A DNA stretch of 64,000 nt from Streptomyces exfoliatus (GCF_000725545.1 NZ_JNZP01000005.1:248001-312000), one strand, 5' to 3'. Counted from the stretch's first letter, positions 1-13,173 are shown. The notes: generated from the sequence alone by a model not told the origin. Translations and numbers: made by a program.

Positions 1-20
1 CCTGCGAGAAAGCGTGCCCC

Positions 21-1802
21 GTGGCTGACGTACCTGCCGATCTTGCCGCAGTGTGGCCACGGGTCATCGAGCAACTCCTCGCCGAGGGCCAGCAGGGGAT
101 CGAGCCGAAGGACAAGCAGTGGATCGAGCGCTGCCAGCCCCTCGCCCTGGTCGCCGACACGGCGCTGCTCGCCGTGCCCAACGAGTGGGGCAAGCGCGTC
201 CTCGAAGGCCGGCTCGCACCGTTGATCAGCGAGACCCTGAGCCGTGAGTGCGGTCGCCCGATCCGGATCGCGATCACCGTCGACGACTCCGTCGGCGAGC
301 CGACGCCTCCCGCACCGCCGCAGCAGCAGTCGCAGCAGTCCCGCTACGACGAGCGCGCGCAGCCCGAGCCGTACGAGAAGTACGACGGGTACGGCCACCG
401 GCCGATGCCCGACGACGGGCTGCCCACGGCCCGCCCGGCCTACCCGGACTACTCGCAGCAGCAGCGCCCCGACCCGGGCTCCTGGCCGCGTACCCAGGAG
501 GACCTGTCCTGGCAGCAGCCCCGCATGGGCGGCTACCAGGAGCGGGCTCCGTACACCGGTCCCGAGCAGCCCCGGCAGTCGCGGTACGACGAGCCGCCCC
601 GCGGGTACGAGCAGCAGCGCCCCGAGCGCGGCGAGCACTCCGACCCTCAGGGCCACGGCGCCCGCCCCGGTCCCCGGCCGGGCGGTCCCGGGCAGCGGCC
701 GGGGGGTGTCCCGGGCGGCGGTCACGGTTCCCCTTCCTCCGGGCAGGGCTCCGGCGCCCCGGGTGAGCAGCACGCGCGGCTGAACCCCAAGTACCTCTTC
801 GACACCTTCGTCATCGGTTCCTCGAACCGCTTCGCGCACGCGGCGGCGGTCGCGGTGGCCGAGGCGCCGGCGAAGGCGTACAACCCGCTCTTCATCTATG
901 GGGAGTCGGGCCTCGGCAAGACCCACCTGCTGCACGCGATCGGGCACTACGCGCGGAGCCTCTACCCGGGCACCCGCGTGCGGTACGTGAGTTCCGAGGA
1001 GTTCACGAACGAGTTCATCAACTCGATCCGCGACGGCAAGGGCGACGCCTTCCGCAAGCGCTACCGCGATGTGGACATCCTGCTCGTCGACGACATCCAG
1101 TTCCTCGCGAGCAAGGAGTCGACGCAGGAGGAGTTCTTCCACACCTTCAACACCCTGCACAACGCGAACAAGCAGATCGTGCTCTCCTCGGACCGGCCGC
1201 CCAAGCAGCTGGTGACCCTGGAGGACCGGCTCCGCAACCGCTTCGAGTGGGGTCTCACCACCGATGTGCAGCCGCCCGAGCTGGAGACGCGCATCGCGAT
1301 CCTCCGCAAGAAGGCGGTGCAGGAGCAGCTCAACGCCCCGCCGGAGGTGCTGGAGTTCATCGCGTCCCGGATCTCGCGGAACATCCGTGAGCTGGAGGGT
1401 GCGCTGATCCGGGTGACGGCCTTCGCGAGCCTCAACCGGCAGCCGGTGGACCTGGGTCTGACCGAGATCGTCCTCAAGGACCTGATCCCGGGGGGCGAGG
1501 ACTCGTCGCCGGAGATCACGGCGCCGGCGATCATGGCGGCGACGGCCGACTACTTCGGTCTGACGGTGGAGGACCTCTGCGGTTCCTCGCGCAGCCGGGT
1601 CCTGGTGACGGCACGGCAGATCGCCATGTACCTGTGCCGCGAGCTCACGGACCTGTCGCTGCCGAAGATCGGCGCGCAGTTCGGCGGCCGTGACCATACG
1701 ACGGTGATGCACGCGGACCGGAAGATCCGCGCGCTGATGGCGGAGCGGCGCTCCATCTACAACCAGGTCACCGAGCTGACCAACCGCATCAAGAACGGCT
1801 GA
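21..1802 (+). CDS. dnaA: Chromosomal replication initiator protein DnaA
   Basis: DnaA binds DnaA boxes in the adjacent oriC and opens the duplex. The 593-residue product has the N-terminal helicase-interaction domain, a long Pro/Gln/Gly/Tyr-rich linker (about residues 100-250) typical of streptomycete DnaA, an AAA+ domain with Walker [10 protein letters not shown] and Walker B LLVDDIQF, and a C-terminal helix-turn-helix ending in the box-binding signature [15 protein letters not shown]. It starts with GTG; the N-terminus [14 protein letters not shown] matches the usual Streptomyces start. A strong hairpin follows the stop codon, separating it from oriC. Confidence 0.98.
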   Translation: MADVPADLAAVWPRVIEQLLAEGQQGIEPKDKQWIERCQPLALVADTALLAVPNEWGKRVLEGRLAPLISETLSRECGRPIRIAITVDDSVGEPTPPAPPQQQSQQSRYDERAQPEPYEKYDGYGHRPMPDDGLPTARPAYPDYSQQQRPDPGSWPRTQEDLSWQQPRMGGYQERAPYTGPEQPRQSRYDEPPRGYEQQRPERGEHSDPQGHGARPGPRPGGPGQRPGGVPGGGHGSPSSGQGSGAPGEQHARLNPKYLFDTFVIGSSNRFAHAAAVAVAEAPAKAYNPLFIYGESGLGKTHLLHAIGHYARSLYPGTRVRYVSSEEFTNEFINSIRDGKGDAFRKRYRDVDILLVDDIQFLASKESTQEEFFHTFNTLHNANKQIVLSSDRPPKQLVTLEDRLRNRFEWGLTTDVQPPELETRIAILRKKAVQEQLNAPPEVLEFIASRISRNIRELEGALIRVTAFASLNRQPVDLGLTEIVLKDLIPGGEDSSPEITAPAIMAATADYFGLTVEDLCGSSRSRVLVTARQIAMYLCRELTDLSLPKIGAQFGGRDHTTVMHADRKIRALMAERRSIYNQVTELTNRIKNG

Positions 1803-1821
1803 CGGACCGCGTCAGCGGCCC

Positions 1822-1865
1822 CGCCGAAGGGCGCTCCGGGACACCTCCCGGGGCGCCCTTCGGCG
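1822..1865 (+). terminator. Hairpin terminator after dnaA
   Basis: A perfect 13-bp inverted repeat (1822-1834 with 1853-1865) lies about 20 bases after the dnaA stop. There is no T-tract, which is common for terminators in these genomes. Confidence 0.7.
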
Positions 1866-2759
1866 TACCCGGGCCGTGGTGGGGTTGCCCGTCCCGGGCT
1901 GCGGAGAGGGGCCCGTCCCGGCCTGCGGTGAGGAGCTCGTCCCGGACCTTCGGGGAGGGCTGCTCGACGGCTGTTCGGGGGTTCCCGGGAGCTTGCTCGG
2001 CGGTTGCCCGGGGCCGCCTCGGCGCCTGTACGCCGATCGGGCTGTTCGATTACTCCGTTTCGGTGGCGGGTTCTCCACAGATTGGGGGATGATCTCCCGT
2101 CCACAGGGTGGGGACTGTCGAGTTATCCGGAACGTGTCCACAGGCCGGCGGGCTGACAGATCATCACCCCAGGTCAGGCCCTTGTGGAATTGTTGGTAAA
2201 AGATCTCCACAGGCTGTGGATGAACTTTTCGTCCACAGGGGGGCCCGGCGGTTGTCCACCGGCAACCCACAGGGGAGGGCAGGTTGCCCACAGCTTCTCC
2301 ACACCGCTGTCCACTGTTCGGCAACGAAACACCCCCGCTCACCGGGGCGAGTGAAAGCGGTCACACCAAGGGAGACGTTTGGGCTGTGGGGAACCTGGGG
2401 AAAGCTGGGGACAGCGCTGGGGAGAACTCCCCATGGCCTGTGTACCGGGTGTGCAGAACTTTCGGGTGTCCACAGAGAACCCCAGTTGTCCACCGGCTCT
2501 ACCCACAGGCTCGGTGGACAAAAAACAGGGCCTGACCTGCGAATACGACGTTATCCACCGTTTCCACAGGCCCTACTACTACTCCCACTTAGAGTTAGCT
2601 AGGAATCCGCTTCGAAGTGGGGCCTGTGCACAACTCGGCGCCGGAACTCCGACGCGCCCTCGTCGCGACTTGACCCCGAGCCGCACCGAGTGTCGGCGGC
2701 GTACGTCAGACTGGTTCCCGCAGTCGACGAAGAGCCAGCAACAGCAGGAGGCGGTTCCG
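1866..2759. other. oriC: Chromosomal origin of replication oriC (DnaA-box array)
   Basis: This long gene-free dnaA-dnaN spacer holds many matches to the streptomycete DnaA box (consensus TTGTCCACA). Clear ones include TTCTCCACA (2071, 2295), CCGTCCACA (2097), GTGTCCACA (2134, 2466), ATCTCCACA (2203), TCGTCCACA (2229), TTGTCCACC (2252, 2486), TTGCCCACA (2284), TTATCCACC (2551), GTTTCCACA (2560), and TGTGGATGA on the other strand (2215). They form a left group (2071-2303) and a right group (2466-2568) around a sparser centre. ORFs reading through this segment are not supported. The dnaN promoter must also lie here, but I cannot place it with confidence. Confidence 0.95.
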
Positions 2760-3890
2760 GTGAAGATCCGGGTGGAGCGCGATGTACTCGCGGAGGCGGT
2801 GGCCTGGGTGGCCCGCAGCCTTCCGGCCCGTCCGCCGGCGCCCGTTCTCGCGGGCCTTCTGCTGAAGGCCGAGGACGGCGCGCTGAGCTTCTCGAGCTTC
2901 GACTACGAGGTCTCGGCCCGCGTCTCCGTCGAGGCGGAGGTCGAGGAGGACGGCACCGTCCTGGTCTCCGGCCGACTGCTCGCCGACATCTGCCGTGCCC
3001 TCCCCAACCGGCCGGTGGAGATTTCCACAGACGGTGTACGGGCGACCGTGGTCTGCGGCTCCTCCCGCTTCACCCTCCACACCCTGCCTGTGGAGGAGTA
3101 CCCGGCGCTGCCGGAGATGCCCACCGCGACCGGCACCGTCCCCGGTGAGGTCTTCGCCTCCGCCGCGGCCCAGGTGGCCATCGCCGCCGGCCGTGACGAC
3201 ACGCTGCCCGTCCTCACCGGTGTGCGCATCGAGATCGAGGGCGACACGGTCACCCTGGCCTCCACCGACCGCTACCGCTTCGCGGTCCGCGAGTTCCTGT
3301 GGAAGCCGGAGTCCCCGGACGCCTCCGCGGTCGCCCTGGTGCCCGCGAAGACCCTCCTGGACACCGCCAAGGCGCTCACGAGCGGCGACACGGTCACGCT
3401 GGCGCTCTCGGGCTCCGGCAAGGGCGAGGGCCTGATCGGCTTCGAGGGCGCGGGCCGCCGCACCACCACCCGGCTGCTCGAGGGCGATCTGCCGAAGTAC
3501 CGGACGCTCTTCCCCACCGAGTTCAACTCGGTCGCGGTGATCGAGACCGCCCCCTTCGTCGAGGCCGTGAAGCGCGTGGCCCTGGTGGCCGAGCGCAACA
3601 CCCCGGTCCGGCTGAGCTTCGAACAGGGCGTGCTGATCCTGGAGGCCGGCTCCAGCGACGACGCACAGGCTGTGGAGCGCGTGGACGCGCAGCTCGAGGG
3701 CGACGACATCTCGATCGCCTTCAACCCGACCTTCCTGCTCGACGGTCTGAGCGCGATCGACTCCCCGGTCGCCCAGCTCTCCTTCACGACCTCCACCAAG
3801 CCGGCGCTGCTCAGTGGCAAGCCGGCCGTGGACGCCGAGGCGGACGAGGCCTACAAGTACCTGATCATGCCGGTGCGGCTCTCCGGCTGA
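2760..3890 (+). CDS. dnaN: DNA polymerase III beta subunit (sliding clamp)
   Basis: The beta clamp encircles DNA and tethers the replicative polymerase. The 376-residue product is full length, with the three repeated clamp folds and the conserved C-terminal PVRL motif (YLIMPVRLSG). The GTG start at 2760 is preceded by a good ribosome site (CAGGAGG, 2745-2751) and gives the expected N-terminus MKIRVERDVLAEAVAW. Oddly, the last 6 codons, the stop and a few bases beyond are duplicated 78 bp downstream. Confidence 0.98.
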   Translation: MKIRVERDVLAEAVAWVARSLPARPPAPVLAGLLLKAEDGALSFSSFDYEVSARVSVEAEVEEDGTVLVSGRLLADICRALPNRPVEISTDGVRATVVCGSSRFTLHTLPVEEYPALPEMPTATGTVPGEVFASAAAQVAIAAGRDDTLPVLTGVRIEIEGDTVTLASTDRYRFAVREFLWKPESPDASAVALVPAKTLLDTAKALTSGDTVTLALSGSGKGEGLIGFEGAGRRTTTRLLEGDLPKYRTLFPTEFNSVAVIETAPFVEAVKRVALVAERNTPVRLSFEQGVLILEAGSSDDAQAVERVDAQLEGDDISIAFNPTFLLDGLSAIDSPVAQLSFTTSTKPALLSGKPAVDAEADEAYKYLIMPVRLSG

Positions 3891-3973
3891 GGCCCTGGCC
3901 GTTCATCCCGGGGGTCCGGGGATCGGCCCCCGGGAAGCCGCGGTATGCCGGTGCGGCTCTCCGGCTGAGGCCC
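3867..3973 (+). repeat. Duplication of the dnaN 3' end
   Basis: A 29-bp sequence covering the last codons and stop of dnaN (3867-3895) recurs exactly at 3945-3973, a 78-bp shift. The second copy encodes MPVRLSG plus stop but has no frame upstream, so it is non-coding debris of a local duplication in the dnaN-gnd gap. Confidence 0.85.
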
Positions 3974-4099
3974 GGAAGAGGCCCCACGGGGAGGCTCGGC
4001 AGGGGGATCGCCTGAGCGGCTGACCCCACAGGTGTGCACCGGGGTCCGGGCGTAGGCTCGGACCCGGGTAAACCGCACACGACGCTTAAGGAATCTCTG

Positions 4100-4978
4100 A
4101 TGGAGCTCGGTCTCGTCGGTCTCGGCAAGATGGGCGGCAACATGCGTGAGCGCATCCGCCGCGCAGGCCACACCGTCATCGGATACGACCGCAATCCGGA
4201 CCTCGCCGATGTCCACAGCCTCGAAGAGCTTGTGGGCAAGCTCAAGGGTCCGCGCGTCGTGTGGGTGATGGTCCCGGCCGGCGCCGCGACCCAGTCCACC
4301 GTCGACGAGCTGGCCGACCTGCTCTCCCCCGGCGACATCGTCGTGGACGGCGGGAACTCGCGCTGGACGGACGACGAGAAGCACGCCGAGGAGCTGGCGG
4401 CCAAGGGCATCGGCTTCGTCGACTGCGGCGTCTCCGGCGGTGTCTGGGGCCTGGAGAACGGCTACGCCCTGATGTACGGGGGCTCCGCCGAGGACGTGGC
4501 GAAGGTCCAGCCGATCTTCGACGCGCTCAAGCCCGAGGGCGAGTTCGGCTCGGTCCACGCGGGCAAGGTCGGCGCGGGCCACTTCGCGAAGATGGTCCAC
4601 AACGGCATCGAGTACGCGATGATGCAGGCCTACGCCGAGGGCTGGGAGCTCCTGGAGAAGGTCGACTCCGTCACCGACGTGCGCGAGGTCTTCCGCTCCT
4701 GGCAGGAGGGCACGGTCATCCGTTCCTGGCTGCTGGACCTCGCGGTCAACGCGCTGGACGAGGACGAGCACCTGGACCAGCTGCGCGGCTTCGCACAGGA
4801 CTCCGGCGAGGGCCGGTGGACCGTCGAGGCCGCCATCGACAACGCCGTACCGCTGCCGGCGATCACCGCCTCGCTGTTCGCGCGGTTCGCCTCGCGTCAG
4901 GACGACTCCCCGCAGATGAAGATGATCGCCGCGCTGCGCAACCAGTTCGGCGGCCACGCGGTCGAGTCCAAGAAGTAA
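4100..4978 (+). CDS. gnd: 6-phosphogluconate dehydrogenase, decarboxylating (short form)
   Basis: It oxidises and decarboxylates 6-phosphogluconate to ribulose 5-phosphate in the cytosol. The 292-residue product has the N-terminal dinucleotide motif GLGKMG, the substrate loop with VDGGNSRW, and the 6PGDH helix region KMVHNGIEYAMMQAYAEG. Length fits the roughly 300-residue GntZ/YqeC-like class rather than the 470-residue E. coli type. The ATG at 4100 is chosen because the family motif begins at residue 3. Its position between dnaN and recF is normal for Streptomyces. Confidence 0.93.
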   Translation: MELGLVGLGKMGGNMRERIRRAGHTVIGYDRNPDLADVHSLEELVGKLKGPRVVWVMVPAGAATQSTVDELADLLSPGDIVVDGGNSRWTDDEKHAEELAAKGIGFVDCGVSGGVWGLENGYALMYGGSAEDVAKVQPIFDALKPEGEFGSVHAGKVGAGHFAKMVHNGIEYAMMQAYAEGWELLEKVDSVTDVREVFRSWQEGTVIRSWLLDLAVNALDEDEHLDQLRGFAQDSGEGRWTVEAAIDNAVPLPAITASLFARFASRQDDSPQMKMIAALRNQFGGHAVESKK

Positions 4979-5038
4979 TCCACAGGCTGTGCACCCCGCG
5001 GTGCACAGCCGCCGGGGGAAGAAGGTCGGCGCCCAACC

Positions 5039-6160
5039 ATGCACGTCACGCATCTCTCGCTGGCCGACTTCCGCTCCTACGCCCGGGTCGAGGTCCCGCT
5101 CGACCCGGGCGTCACCGCTTTCGTGGGCGCCAACGGCCAGGGCAAGACCAATCTGGTCGAGGCCGTCGGCTATCTCGCGACCCTCTCCAGCCACCGCGTC
5201 GCCTCCGACGCCCCGCTCGTCCGGATGGGGGCCGAGCGCGCGGTCATCCGCGCCGCCGTCACCCAGGGCGAGCGCTCCCAGCTGATCGAGCTCGAACTCA
5301 ACCCCGGGCGCTCCAACCGGGCCCGGATCAACAGGTCCTCGCAGGTCAAACCGCGTGACGTGCTCGGCATCGTACGGACCGTGCTGTTCGCGCCCGAGGA
5401 CCTCGCCCTGGTCAAGGGCGACCCCGGCGAGCGCCGGCGCTTCCTCGACGAGCTGATCACGGCCCGCACGCCGCGGATGGCGGGCGTGCGCTCCGACTAC
5501 GAGCGCGTCCTCAAGCAGCGCAACACGCTCCTGAAGTCGGCCGCCATGGCACGGCGGCACGGCGGACGCGGCATGGACCTGTCCACGCTGGACGTCTGGG
5601 ACCAGCACCTGGCGCGGACCGGAGCCGAGCTGCTCGCCCAGCGGCTCGACCTGATCGCCGTACTGCAGCCGCTCGCCGACAAGGCGTACGACCAGCTCGC
5701 GCCGGCCGGCGGACCGATTCTGCTGGAGTACCGGCCCTCCGCGCCGGGCACCGGGCACACCCGCGAGGAGCTGTACGAGCAGCTGATCGCCGCGCTCGCC
5801 GAGGTGCGCAAGCAGGAGATCGAGCGGGGCGTCACGCTGGTCGGACCGCACCGCGACGAACTGCTGCTCAAACTCGGCGACCTGCCGGCGAAGGGGTACG
5901 CCAGTCACGGCGAGTCCTGGTCGTACGCGCTCGCGCTGCGGCTCGCCTCGTACGACCTGCTGCGTTACGAGGGCAACGAACCCGTCCTCGTCCTCGACGA
6001 CGTGTTCGCCGAGTTGGACGCGCGGCGGCGCGAGCGGCTCGCGGAGCTGGTGGCGGGCGGCGAGCAGGTCCTCGTGACGGCCGCTGTGGACGACGACGTC
6101 CCCGGGGTGCTCGCGGGGACGCGGTACGTGGTGGCCGACGGGGCGGTGGAGCGGGCATGA
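5039..6160 (+). CDS. recF: DNA replication and repair protein RecF
   Basis: RecF is an SMC-like ABC ATPase that helps load RecA at single-stranded gaps. The 373-residue product shows Walker [11 protein letters not shown] (about residue 30), the signature region around [15 protein letters not shown], and the Walker B region [12 protein letters not shown] near the C-terminus. It overlaps the next gene by ATGA, so the two are probably translationally coupled. Confidence 0.97.
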   Translation: MHVTHLSLADFRSYARVEVPLDPGVTAFVGANGQGKTNLVEAVGYLATLSSHRVASDAPLVRMGAERAVIRAAVTQGERSQLIELELNPGRSNRARINRSSQVKPRDVLGIVRTVLFAPEDLALVKGDPGERRRFLDELITARTPRMAGVRSDYERVLKQRNTLLKSAAMARRHGGRGMDLSTLDVWDQHLARTGAELLAQRLDLIAVLQPLADKAYDQLAPAGGPILLEYRPSAPGTGHTREELYEQLIAALAEVRKQEIERGVTLVGPHRDELLLKLGDLPAKGYASHGESWSYALALRLASYDLLRYEGNEPVLVLDDVFAELDARRRERLAELVAGGEQVLVTAAVDDDVPGVLAGTRYVVADGAVERA

Positions 6161-6711
6161 GCGACGAAAAGCTTCCACAGCCTGTGGACACTCCTTCGGT
6201 TCCCGAGTCCTCGGGTGTCGATCTCGCGCGGGTCGCGCTGCGCGCCGCCAAGGAACAGGCCAAGGCCAGGGGCGCGGCCGCCCAGCAGAAGAAGCAGGCC
6301 CGGCGCGGGGGCGGACTGCGCTCCGGCGCGCGCGCCGACGGGCGCGACCCCATGGCGCTCGGCGCGGCCATCAACCGGCTCATCACCGAGCGGGGCTGGG
6401 AGACGCCGGCGGCGGTCGGCGGGGTCATGGGCCGCTGGCCGCAGATCGTCGGCGAGGACCTGGCGAAGCACTGCGTACCGCTGAAGTACGACGAGGAGCC
6501 GGACGCGCGGGTGCTCACCGTGCAGTGCGACTCCACGGCGTGGGCCACGCAGCTGCGGCTGCTCGCGCCGCGGCTCGTCGCCCGTCTCAACGAGGACCTC
6601 GGGCACGGGACGGTGCGGGTGATCAAGGTGCTGGGGCCGGGGGCGCCTCGGCGGGGGTACGGGCCGCTCAGGGCGCCGGGGTCTGTCGGGCCCGGAGATA
6701 CGTACGGCTAG
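6157..6711 (+). CDS. DUF721 / DciA-family protein
   Basis: This 184-residue protein starts in the ATGA overlap with recF. The N-terminal half is Lys/Arg/Ala-rich and probably disordered. The C-terminal half (from about residue 65) carries the DUF721/DciA-type KH-like fold with motifs [14 protein letters not shown] and [19 protein letters not shown]. DciA proteins in other bacteria help load the replicative helicase, which fits this origin-proximal location; that role is inferred here. Confidence 0.88.
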   Translation: MSDEKLPQPVDTPSVPESSGVDLARVALRAAKEQAKARGAAAQQKKQARRGGGLRSGARADGRDPMALGAAINRLITERGWETPAAVGGVMGRWPQIVGEDLAKHCVPLKYDEEPDARVLTVQCDSTAWATQLRLLAPRLVARLNEDLGHGTVRVIKVLGPGAPRRGYGPLRAPGSVGPGDTYG

Positions 6712-6840
6712 AGCGCCGGGCTGCCGGGCTGTGGGCCGGGCTGCCGGGCTGTGGGCCGGGCTGCCGGGCTGTGGGCCGGGCTGCCGGGCTGAGGGCCGGG
6801 CTGCCGGGCTGAGCGCCGGGCTGCTGGGCTGAGGGCCGCC
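6711..6840 (+). repeat. 20-bp tandem repeat, about 6.5 copies
   Basis: Six consecutive 20-bp units (CTGCCGGGCTGTGGGCCGGG and variants) run from 6721 to 6840, preceded by a half unit. The first three are identical; later ones carry GAG for GTG and other substitutions. The array begins immediately after the stop of the DciA-like gene. The ORF across it has no recognisable protein character. Confidence 0.9.
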
Positions 6841-9274
<2,434 letters not shown>

Positions 9275-9315
9275 GTCGGTCTCAGCTGACCGTACGAAAG
9301 GACTGACGACCAGCA

Positions 9316-11955
9316 ATGGCCGACGAAATCACTCCCGGCACCACCGAAGAGCAGGGCCCCGTGGTCCGCATCGAGCCCGTCGGGCTCGAGACCGAGATGC
9401 AGCGCTCGTACCTCGACTACGCGATGTCCGTCATCGTGTCCCGCGCGCTGCCCGACGTACGGGACGGGCTCAAGCCCGTCCACCGGCGCGTCCTGTACGC
9501 GATGTACGACGGCGGCTACCGGCCCGAGAAGGGCTTCTACAAGTGCGCCCGCGTCGTCGGTGACGTCATGGGTACGTACCACCCGCACGGCGACTCCTCG
9601 ATCTACGACGCGCTCGTCCGCCTCGCCCAGCCCTGGTCGATGCGGATGCCGCTCGTCGACTCCAACGGCAACTTCGGTTCCCCGGGCAACGACCCGGCCG
9701 CCGCCATGCGGTACACCGAGTGCAAGATGATCCCGCTGTCGATGGAGATGCTCCGGGACATCGACGAGGAGACCGTCGACTTCCAGGACAACTACGACGG
9801 CCGCAACCAGGAGCCGACCGTCCTGCCGGCCCGGTTCCCGAACCTCCTGGTCAACGGCTCCGCCGGCATCGCCGTCGGTATGGCGACCAACATCCCGCCG
9901 CACAACCTGCGCGAGGTCGCGGCCGGCGCCCAGTGGGCTCTGGAGCACCCCGAGGCCACCCACGAGGAGCTCCTCGACGCCCTGATCGAGCGGATCAAGG
10001 GCCCGGACTTCCCCACCGGCGCGCTCGTCGTCGGCCGCAAGGGCATCGAGGAGGCGTACCGCACCGGCCGTGGCTCGATCACGATGCGCGCGGTCGTCGA
10101 GGTCGAGGAGATCCAGAACCGCCAGTGCCTGGTGGTCACGGAGCTGCCGTACCAGACCAACCCGGACAACCTCGCGCAGAAGATCGCCGACCTGGTGAAG
10201 GACGGCAAGATCGGCGGCATCGCCGACGTCCGCGACGAGACCTCGTCCCGGACCGGCCAGCGCCTCGTCATCGTGCTCAAGCGCGACGCCGTCGCCAAGG
10301 TCGTCCTGAACAACCTCTACAAGCACACCGACCTGCAGACGAACTTCGGCGCGAACATGCTGGCGCTCGTCGACGGCGTGCCGCGCACCCTCTCGCTCGA
10401 CGCGTTCATCCGCCACTGGGTGACGCACCAGATCGAGGTCATCGTCCGCCGGACCAAGTTCCGGCTGCGCAAGGCCGAGGAGCGCGCCCACATCCTGCGC
10501 GGTCTCCTCAAGGCGCTCGACGCCATCGACGAGGTCATCGCGCTCATCCGGCGCAGCGACACCGTCGAGATCGCCCGCGGCGGCCTGATGGACCTGCTGC
10601 AGATCGACGAGATCCAGGCCAACGCGATCCTGGAGATGCAGCTCCGCCGGCTCGCCGCCCTGGAGCGCCAGAAGATCGTCGCCGAGCACGACGAGCTCCA
10701 GGCGAAGATCAACGAGTACAACGCGATCCTGGCCTCGCCGGAGCGCCAGCGCTCGATCGTCAGCGAGGAGCTGGCCGCGCTCGTCGAGAAGTTCGGCGAC
10801 GACCGCCGCTCCAAGCTGGTGCCCTTCGACGGTGACATGTCCATCGAGGACCTGATCGCCGAGGAGGACATCGTCGTCACCATCTCGCGTGGCGGCTACG
10901 TGAAGCGGACGAAGACCGAGGACTACCGCTCGCAGAAGCGCGGCGGCAAGGGCGTGCGGGGCACGAAGCTGAAGCAGGACGACATCGTCGACCACTTCTT
11001 CGTCTCCACGACCCACCACTGGCTGCTCTTCTTCACCAACAAGGGCCGGGTCTACCGGGTCAAGGCGTACGAGCTGCCCGACGCCGGCCGTGACGCGCGC
11101 GGCCAGCACGTGGCCAACCTGCTCGCCTTCCAGCCGGACGAGCAGATCGCCCAGATCCTGGCGATCCGCGACTACGAGGCCGCGCCGTACCTGGTGCTCG
11201 CCACCAAGGCCGGTCTGGTCAAGAAGACCGCGCTGAAGGACTACGACTCGCCGCGTTCGGGCGGTGTCATCGCGATCAACCTCCGGGAGACGGAGGGCGG
11301 CGGCGACGACGAGCTGATCGGCGCGGAGCTGGTCTCCGCCGAGGACGACCTGCTGCTCATCAGCAAGAAGGCGCAGTCGATCCGCTTCACCGCCACCGAC
11401 GACGCGCTGCGTCCGATGGGACGCGCCACGTCGGGCGTCAAGGGGATGAGTTTCCGTGCCGACGACGAACTGCTCTCGATGAATGTCGTCCGGCCCGGTA
11501 CGTTCGTCTTCACCGCGACCGACGGCGGGTACGCGAAGCGCACCCCCGTCGACGAGTACCGCGTCCAGGGCCGTGGCGGCCTCGGTATCAAGGCCGCCAA
11601 GATCGTGGAGGACCGTGGCTCCCTCGTGGGCGCGCTGGTGGTCGAGGAGACGGACGAGATCCTCGCCATCACGCTGTCCGGCGGTGTGATTCGTACGCGA
11701 GTCAACGAAGTCAGGGAGACCGGCCGTGACACCATGGGCGTCCAGCTGATCAACCTGGGCAAGCGCGATGCCGTCGTCGGCATCGCACGGAACGCCGAGG
11801 CCGGCAGCGAGGACGAGGACGCCGACGACGCGGACGAGATCGGCGGCGCCGAAGACGCCGTGGAGGCGTCCGAGGACGTGGTGGTCGAGACCGAGGCGGT
11901 CGGGACCGAGGCAGTCGAGGGCACGGAGCCCTCGGCCGGGGAGCACGAGGAGTAA
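9316..11955 (+). CDS. gyrA: DNA gyrase subunit A
   Basis: GyrA is the breakage-reunion subunit. The 879-residue product has the catalytic Tyr133 in AMRYTE, the quinolone-resistance region [12 protein letters not shown] with Ser94 and Asp98 (residue types usually associated with susceptibility), and a C-terminal beta-pinwheel with the GyrA box QKRGGKG. The tail after about residue 825 is strongly acidic, as in other streptomycetes. Confidence 0.98.
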   Translation: MADEITPGTTEEQGPVVRIEPVGLETEMQRSYLDYAMSVIVSRALPDVRDGLKPVHRRVLYAMYDGGYRPEKGFYKCARVVGDVMGTYHPHGDSSIYDALVRLAQPWSMRMPLVDSNGNFGSPGNDPAAAMRYTECKMIPLSMEMLRDIDEETVDFQDNYDGRNQEPTVLPARFPNLLVNGSAGIAVGMATNIPPHNLREVAAGAQWALEHPEATHEELLDALIERIKGPDFPTGALVVGRKGIEEAYRTGRGSITMRAVVEVEEIQNRQCLVVTELPYQTNPDNLAQKIADLVKDGKIGGIADVRDETSSRTGQRLVIVLKRDAVAKVVLNNLYKHTDLQTNFGANMLALVDGVPRTLSLDAFIRHWVTHQIEVIVRRTKFRLRKAEERAHILRGLLKALDAIDEVIALIRRSDTVEIARGGLMDLLQIDEIQANAILEMQLRRLAALERQKIVAEHDELQAKINEYNAILASPERQRSIVSEELAALVEKFGDDRRSKLVPFDGDMSIEDLIAEEDIVVTISRGGYVKRTKTEDYRSQKRGGKGVRGTKLKQDDIVDHFFVSTTHHWLLFFTNKGRVYRVKAYELPDAGRDARGQHVANLLAFQPDEQIAQILAIRDYEAAPYLVLATKAGLVKKTALKDYDSPRSGGVIAINLRETEGGGDDELIGAELVSAEDDLLLISKKAQSIRFTATDDALRPMGRATSGVKGMSFRADDELLSMNVVRPGTFVFTATDGGYAKRTPVDEYRVQGRGGLGIKAAKIVEDRGSLVGALVVEETDEILAITLSGGVIRTRVNEVRETGRDTMGVQLINLGKRDAVVGIARNAEAGSEDEDADDADEIGGAEDAVEASEDVVVETEAVGTEAVEGTEPSAGEHEE

Positions 11956-11959
11956 GAGC

Positions 11960-12628
11960 GTGAGTGGAGCCACGGGCGCCGGATCGGCGGCCGCCGGAGC
12001 TTCTGCTGGTGCTGGAGCGAACGGCGCCCGTGGCCCCGCCACGGACTCCCAGGGGGTTGCGGTGACGGACACTCGAGGGCAGCAGCCCTCGTACGAGACC
12101 TACAACGGGCCGCTGCCCGGCGAGCGTGCGGGCACGCAGCAGCCGGGCGGGCCGTACCACCCGCCGCAGGCGTACGGCGCCGCGGTGCCGGGCGGCACGG
12201 CGGGCGGCCAGACCGGGGCCGTACGCCGGCCGCGTACGGGGGCACGCACGACGCCCCGTACGCGCAAGGCGCGGCTGCGGGTGGCCAAGGCGGATCCGTG
12301 GTCGGTGATGAAGGTGAGCTTCCTGCTCTCCATCGCGCTGGGCATCTGCACGATCGTCGCCGCGGCGGTGCTGTGGATGGTCATGGACGCCATGGGCGTG
12401 TTCTCGACGGTCGGCGGCACGATCAGCGAGGCCACGGGCTCGAACGAGTCCAACGGCTTCGACCTGCAGTCGTTCCTCTCGCTGCCCCGGGTCCTGATGT
12501 TCACCTCGGTGATCGCCGTGATCGACGTGGTCCTGATGACCGCCCTGGCGACCCTGGGCGCGTTCATCTACAACCTGTCGGCCGGCTTCGTCGGCGGTGT
12601 GGAGCTCACGCTCGCCGAGGACGAGTAG
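11960..12628 (+). CDS. DUF3566 membrane protein
   Basis: This 222-residue protein starts at a GTG 5 bases after gyrA. The N-terminal 100 residues are low-complexity (Gly/Ala/Pro). They are followed by a basic stretch and two predicted membrane segments (about residues 117-140 and 175-205) framing the DUF3566 domain, ending AGFVGGVELTLAEDE. The domain is found beside gyrA throughout Actinobacteria; its function is not established. Co-transcription with gyrBA is likely. Confidence 0.9.
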   Translation: MSGATGAGSAAAGASAGAGANGARGPATDSQGVAVTDTRGQQPSYETYNGPLPGERAGTQQPGGPYHPPQAYGAAVPGGTAGGQTGAVRRPRTGARTTPRTRKARLRVAKADPWSVMKVSFLLSIALGICTIVAAAVLWMVMDAMGVFSTVGGTISEATGSNESNGFDLQSFLSLPRVLMFTSVIAVIDVVLMTALATLGAFIYNLSAGFVGGVELTLAEDE

Positions 12629-12657
12629 GACGCGCGGGGCCGGTCCGGGAACGGATT

Positions 12658-12686
12658 TTGGGACTGGCCCCCACGTGCGCTAATCT
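12658..12686 (+). promoter_or_regulatory. Probable promoter of tRNA-Ile
   Basis: TTGGGA (12658-12663), a 17-bp spacer and TAATCT (12681-12686) form a reasonable housekeeping promoter about 40 bases before the tRNA. Confidence 0.5.
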
Positions 12687-12726
12687 TCAGGAGTCAGCGC
12701 GCGGGACACACACCGCAAAGCGCGGC

Positions 12727-12800
12727 GGGGCTATAGCTCAGTTGGTTAGAGCGCATCCCTGATAAGGATGAGGCCACAGGTTCAAATCCTGTTAGCCCCA
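12727..12800 (+). tRNA. tRNA-Ile (GAT anticodon)
   Basis: The 74-nt sequence folds as a full cloverleaf: acceptor GGGGCTA/TAGCCCC, D arm GCTC/GAGC, anticodon stem CATCC/GGATG with loop CTGATAA (anticodon GAT), and T arm ACAGG/CCTGT with loop TTCAAAT. The discriminator is A and CCA is not encoded. A tRNA-Ile downstream of gyrA is typical for this chromosome region. Confidence 0.97.
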
Positions 12801-12809
12801 CAGTATCGA

Positions 12810-12847
12810 TCGACCCGGACGGTTACTCCGTCCGGGTCGATTTCGTT
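12810..12847 (+). terminator. Terminator after tRNA-Ile
   Basis: A 13-bp perfect inverted repeat (12810-12822 with 12828-12840) with a 5-base loop is followed by a T-rich run (TTTCGTTTG). Confidence 0.85.
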
Positions 12848-12980
12848 TGTCCCGGGCCTGGTCGGTGACGTCCGGGGCGCGTCGGGGGTTTGAAGCTCGC
12901 ACAGGTCACCGATCGGTATCGGTCGATGTGTAGAGTGGGCGTCAGAAGTCTCCTACGTCAACGAAAGACGAGGTCGCGCG

Positions 12981-13115
12981 GTGAAGAAGCTGCTCCTGGT
13001 CGCACTGGCCGCCATCGGCGGGCTCCTCGTGTACCGCCAGATCCAGGCGGATCGCGCCGAGCAGGACCTGTGGACGGAGGCGACCGACTCCGTGCCCGCA
13101 GGTTCGGGTGTCTGA
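12981..13115 (+). CDS. DLW-39 family small protein
   Basis: This 44-residue peptide starts at GTG: MKKLLLVALAAIGGLLVYRQ, then IQADRAEQDLWTEATDS. It has one N-terminal hydrophobic helix and the conserved DLW triplet that names the family. It lies in the same place (after gyrA and tRNA-Ile) in other streptomycetes. Its function is unknown; it is probably membrane-associated. A terminator hairpin follows at once. Confidence 0.88.
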   Translation: MKKLLLVALAAIGGLLVYRQIQADRAEQDLWTEATDSVPAGSGV

Positions 13116-13136
13116 GACGAAGACCGTCTGTGGGTG

Positions 13137-13173
13137 AAGCCCCGGCCGCGCGTGAGCGGGCCGGGGCTTTGCT
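13137..13173 (+). terminator. Terminator after the DLW-39 gene
   Basis: The 11-bp stem AAGCCCCGGCC / GGCCGGGGCTT (13137-13147, 13159-13169) is followed by TGCTTTG. Confidence 0.8.

Noticed and set aside
2108..2602. ORFs across the dnaA-dnaN spacer
   Set aside because: They run through the DnaA-box array with no protein similarity; the region is oriC.
6711..6840. CRISPR array at the 20-bp repeat or at the 54.7-kb repeat
   Set aside because: Units are contiguous without unique spacers, and no cas genes are present.
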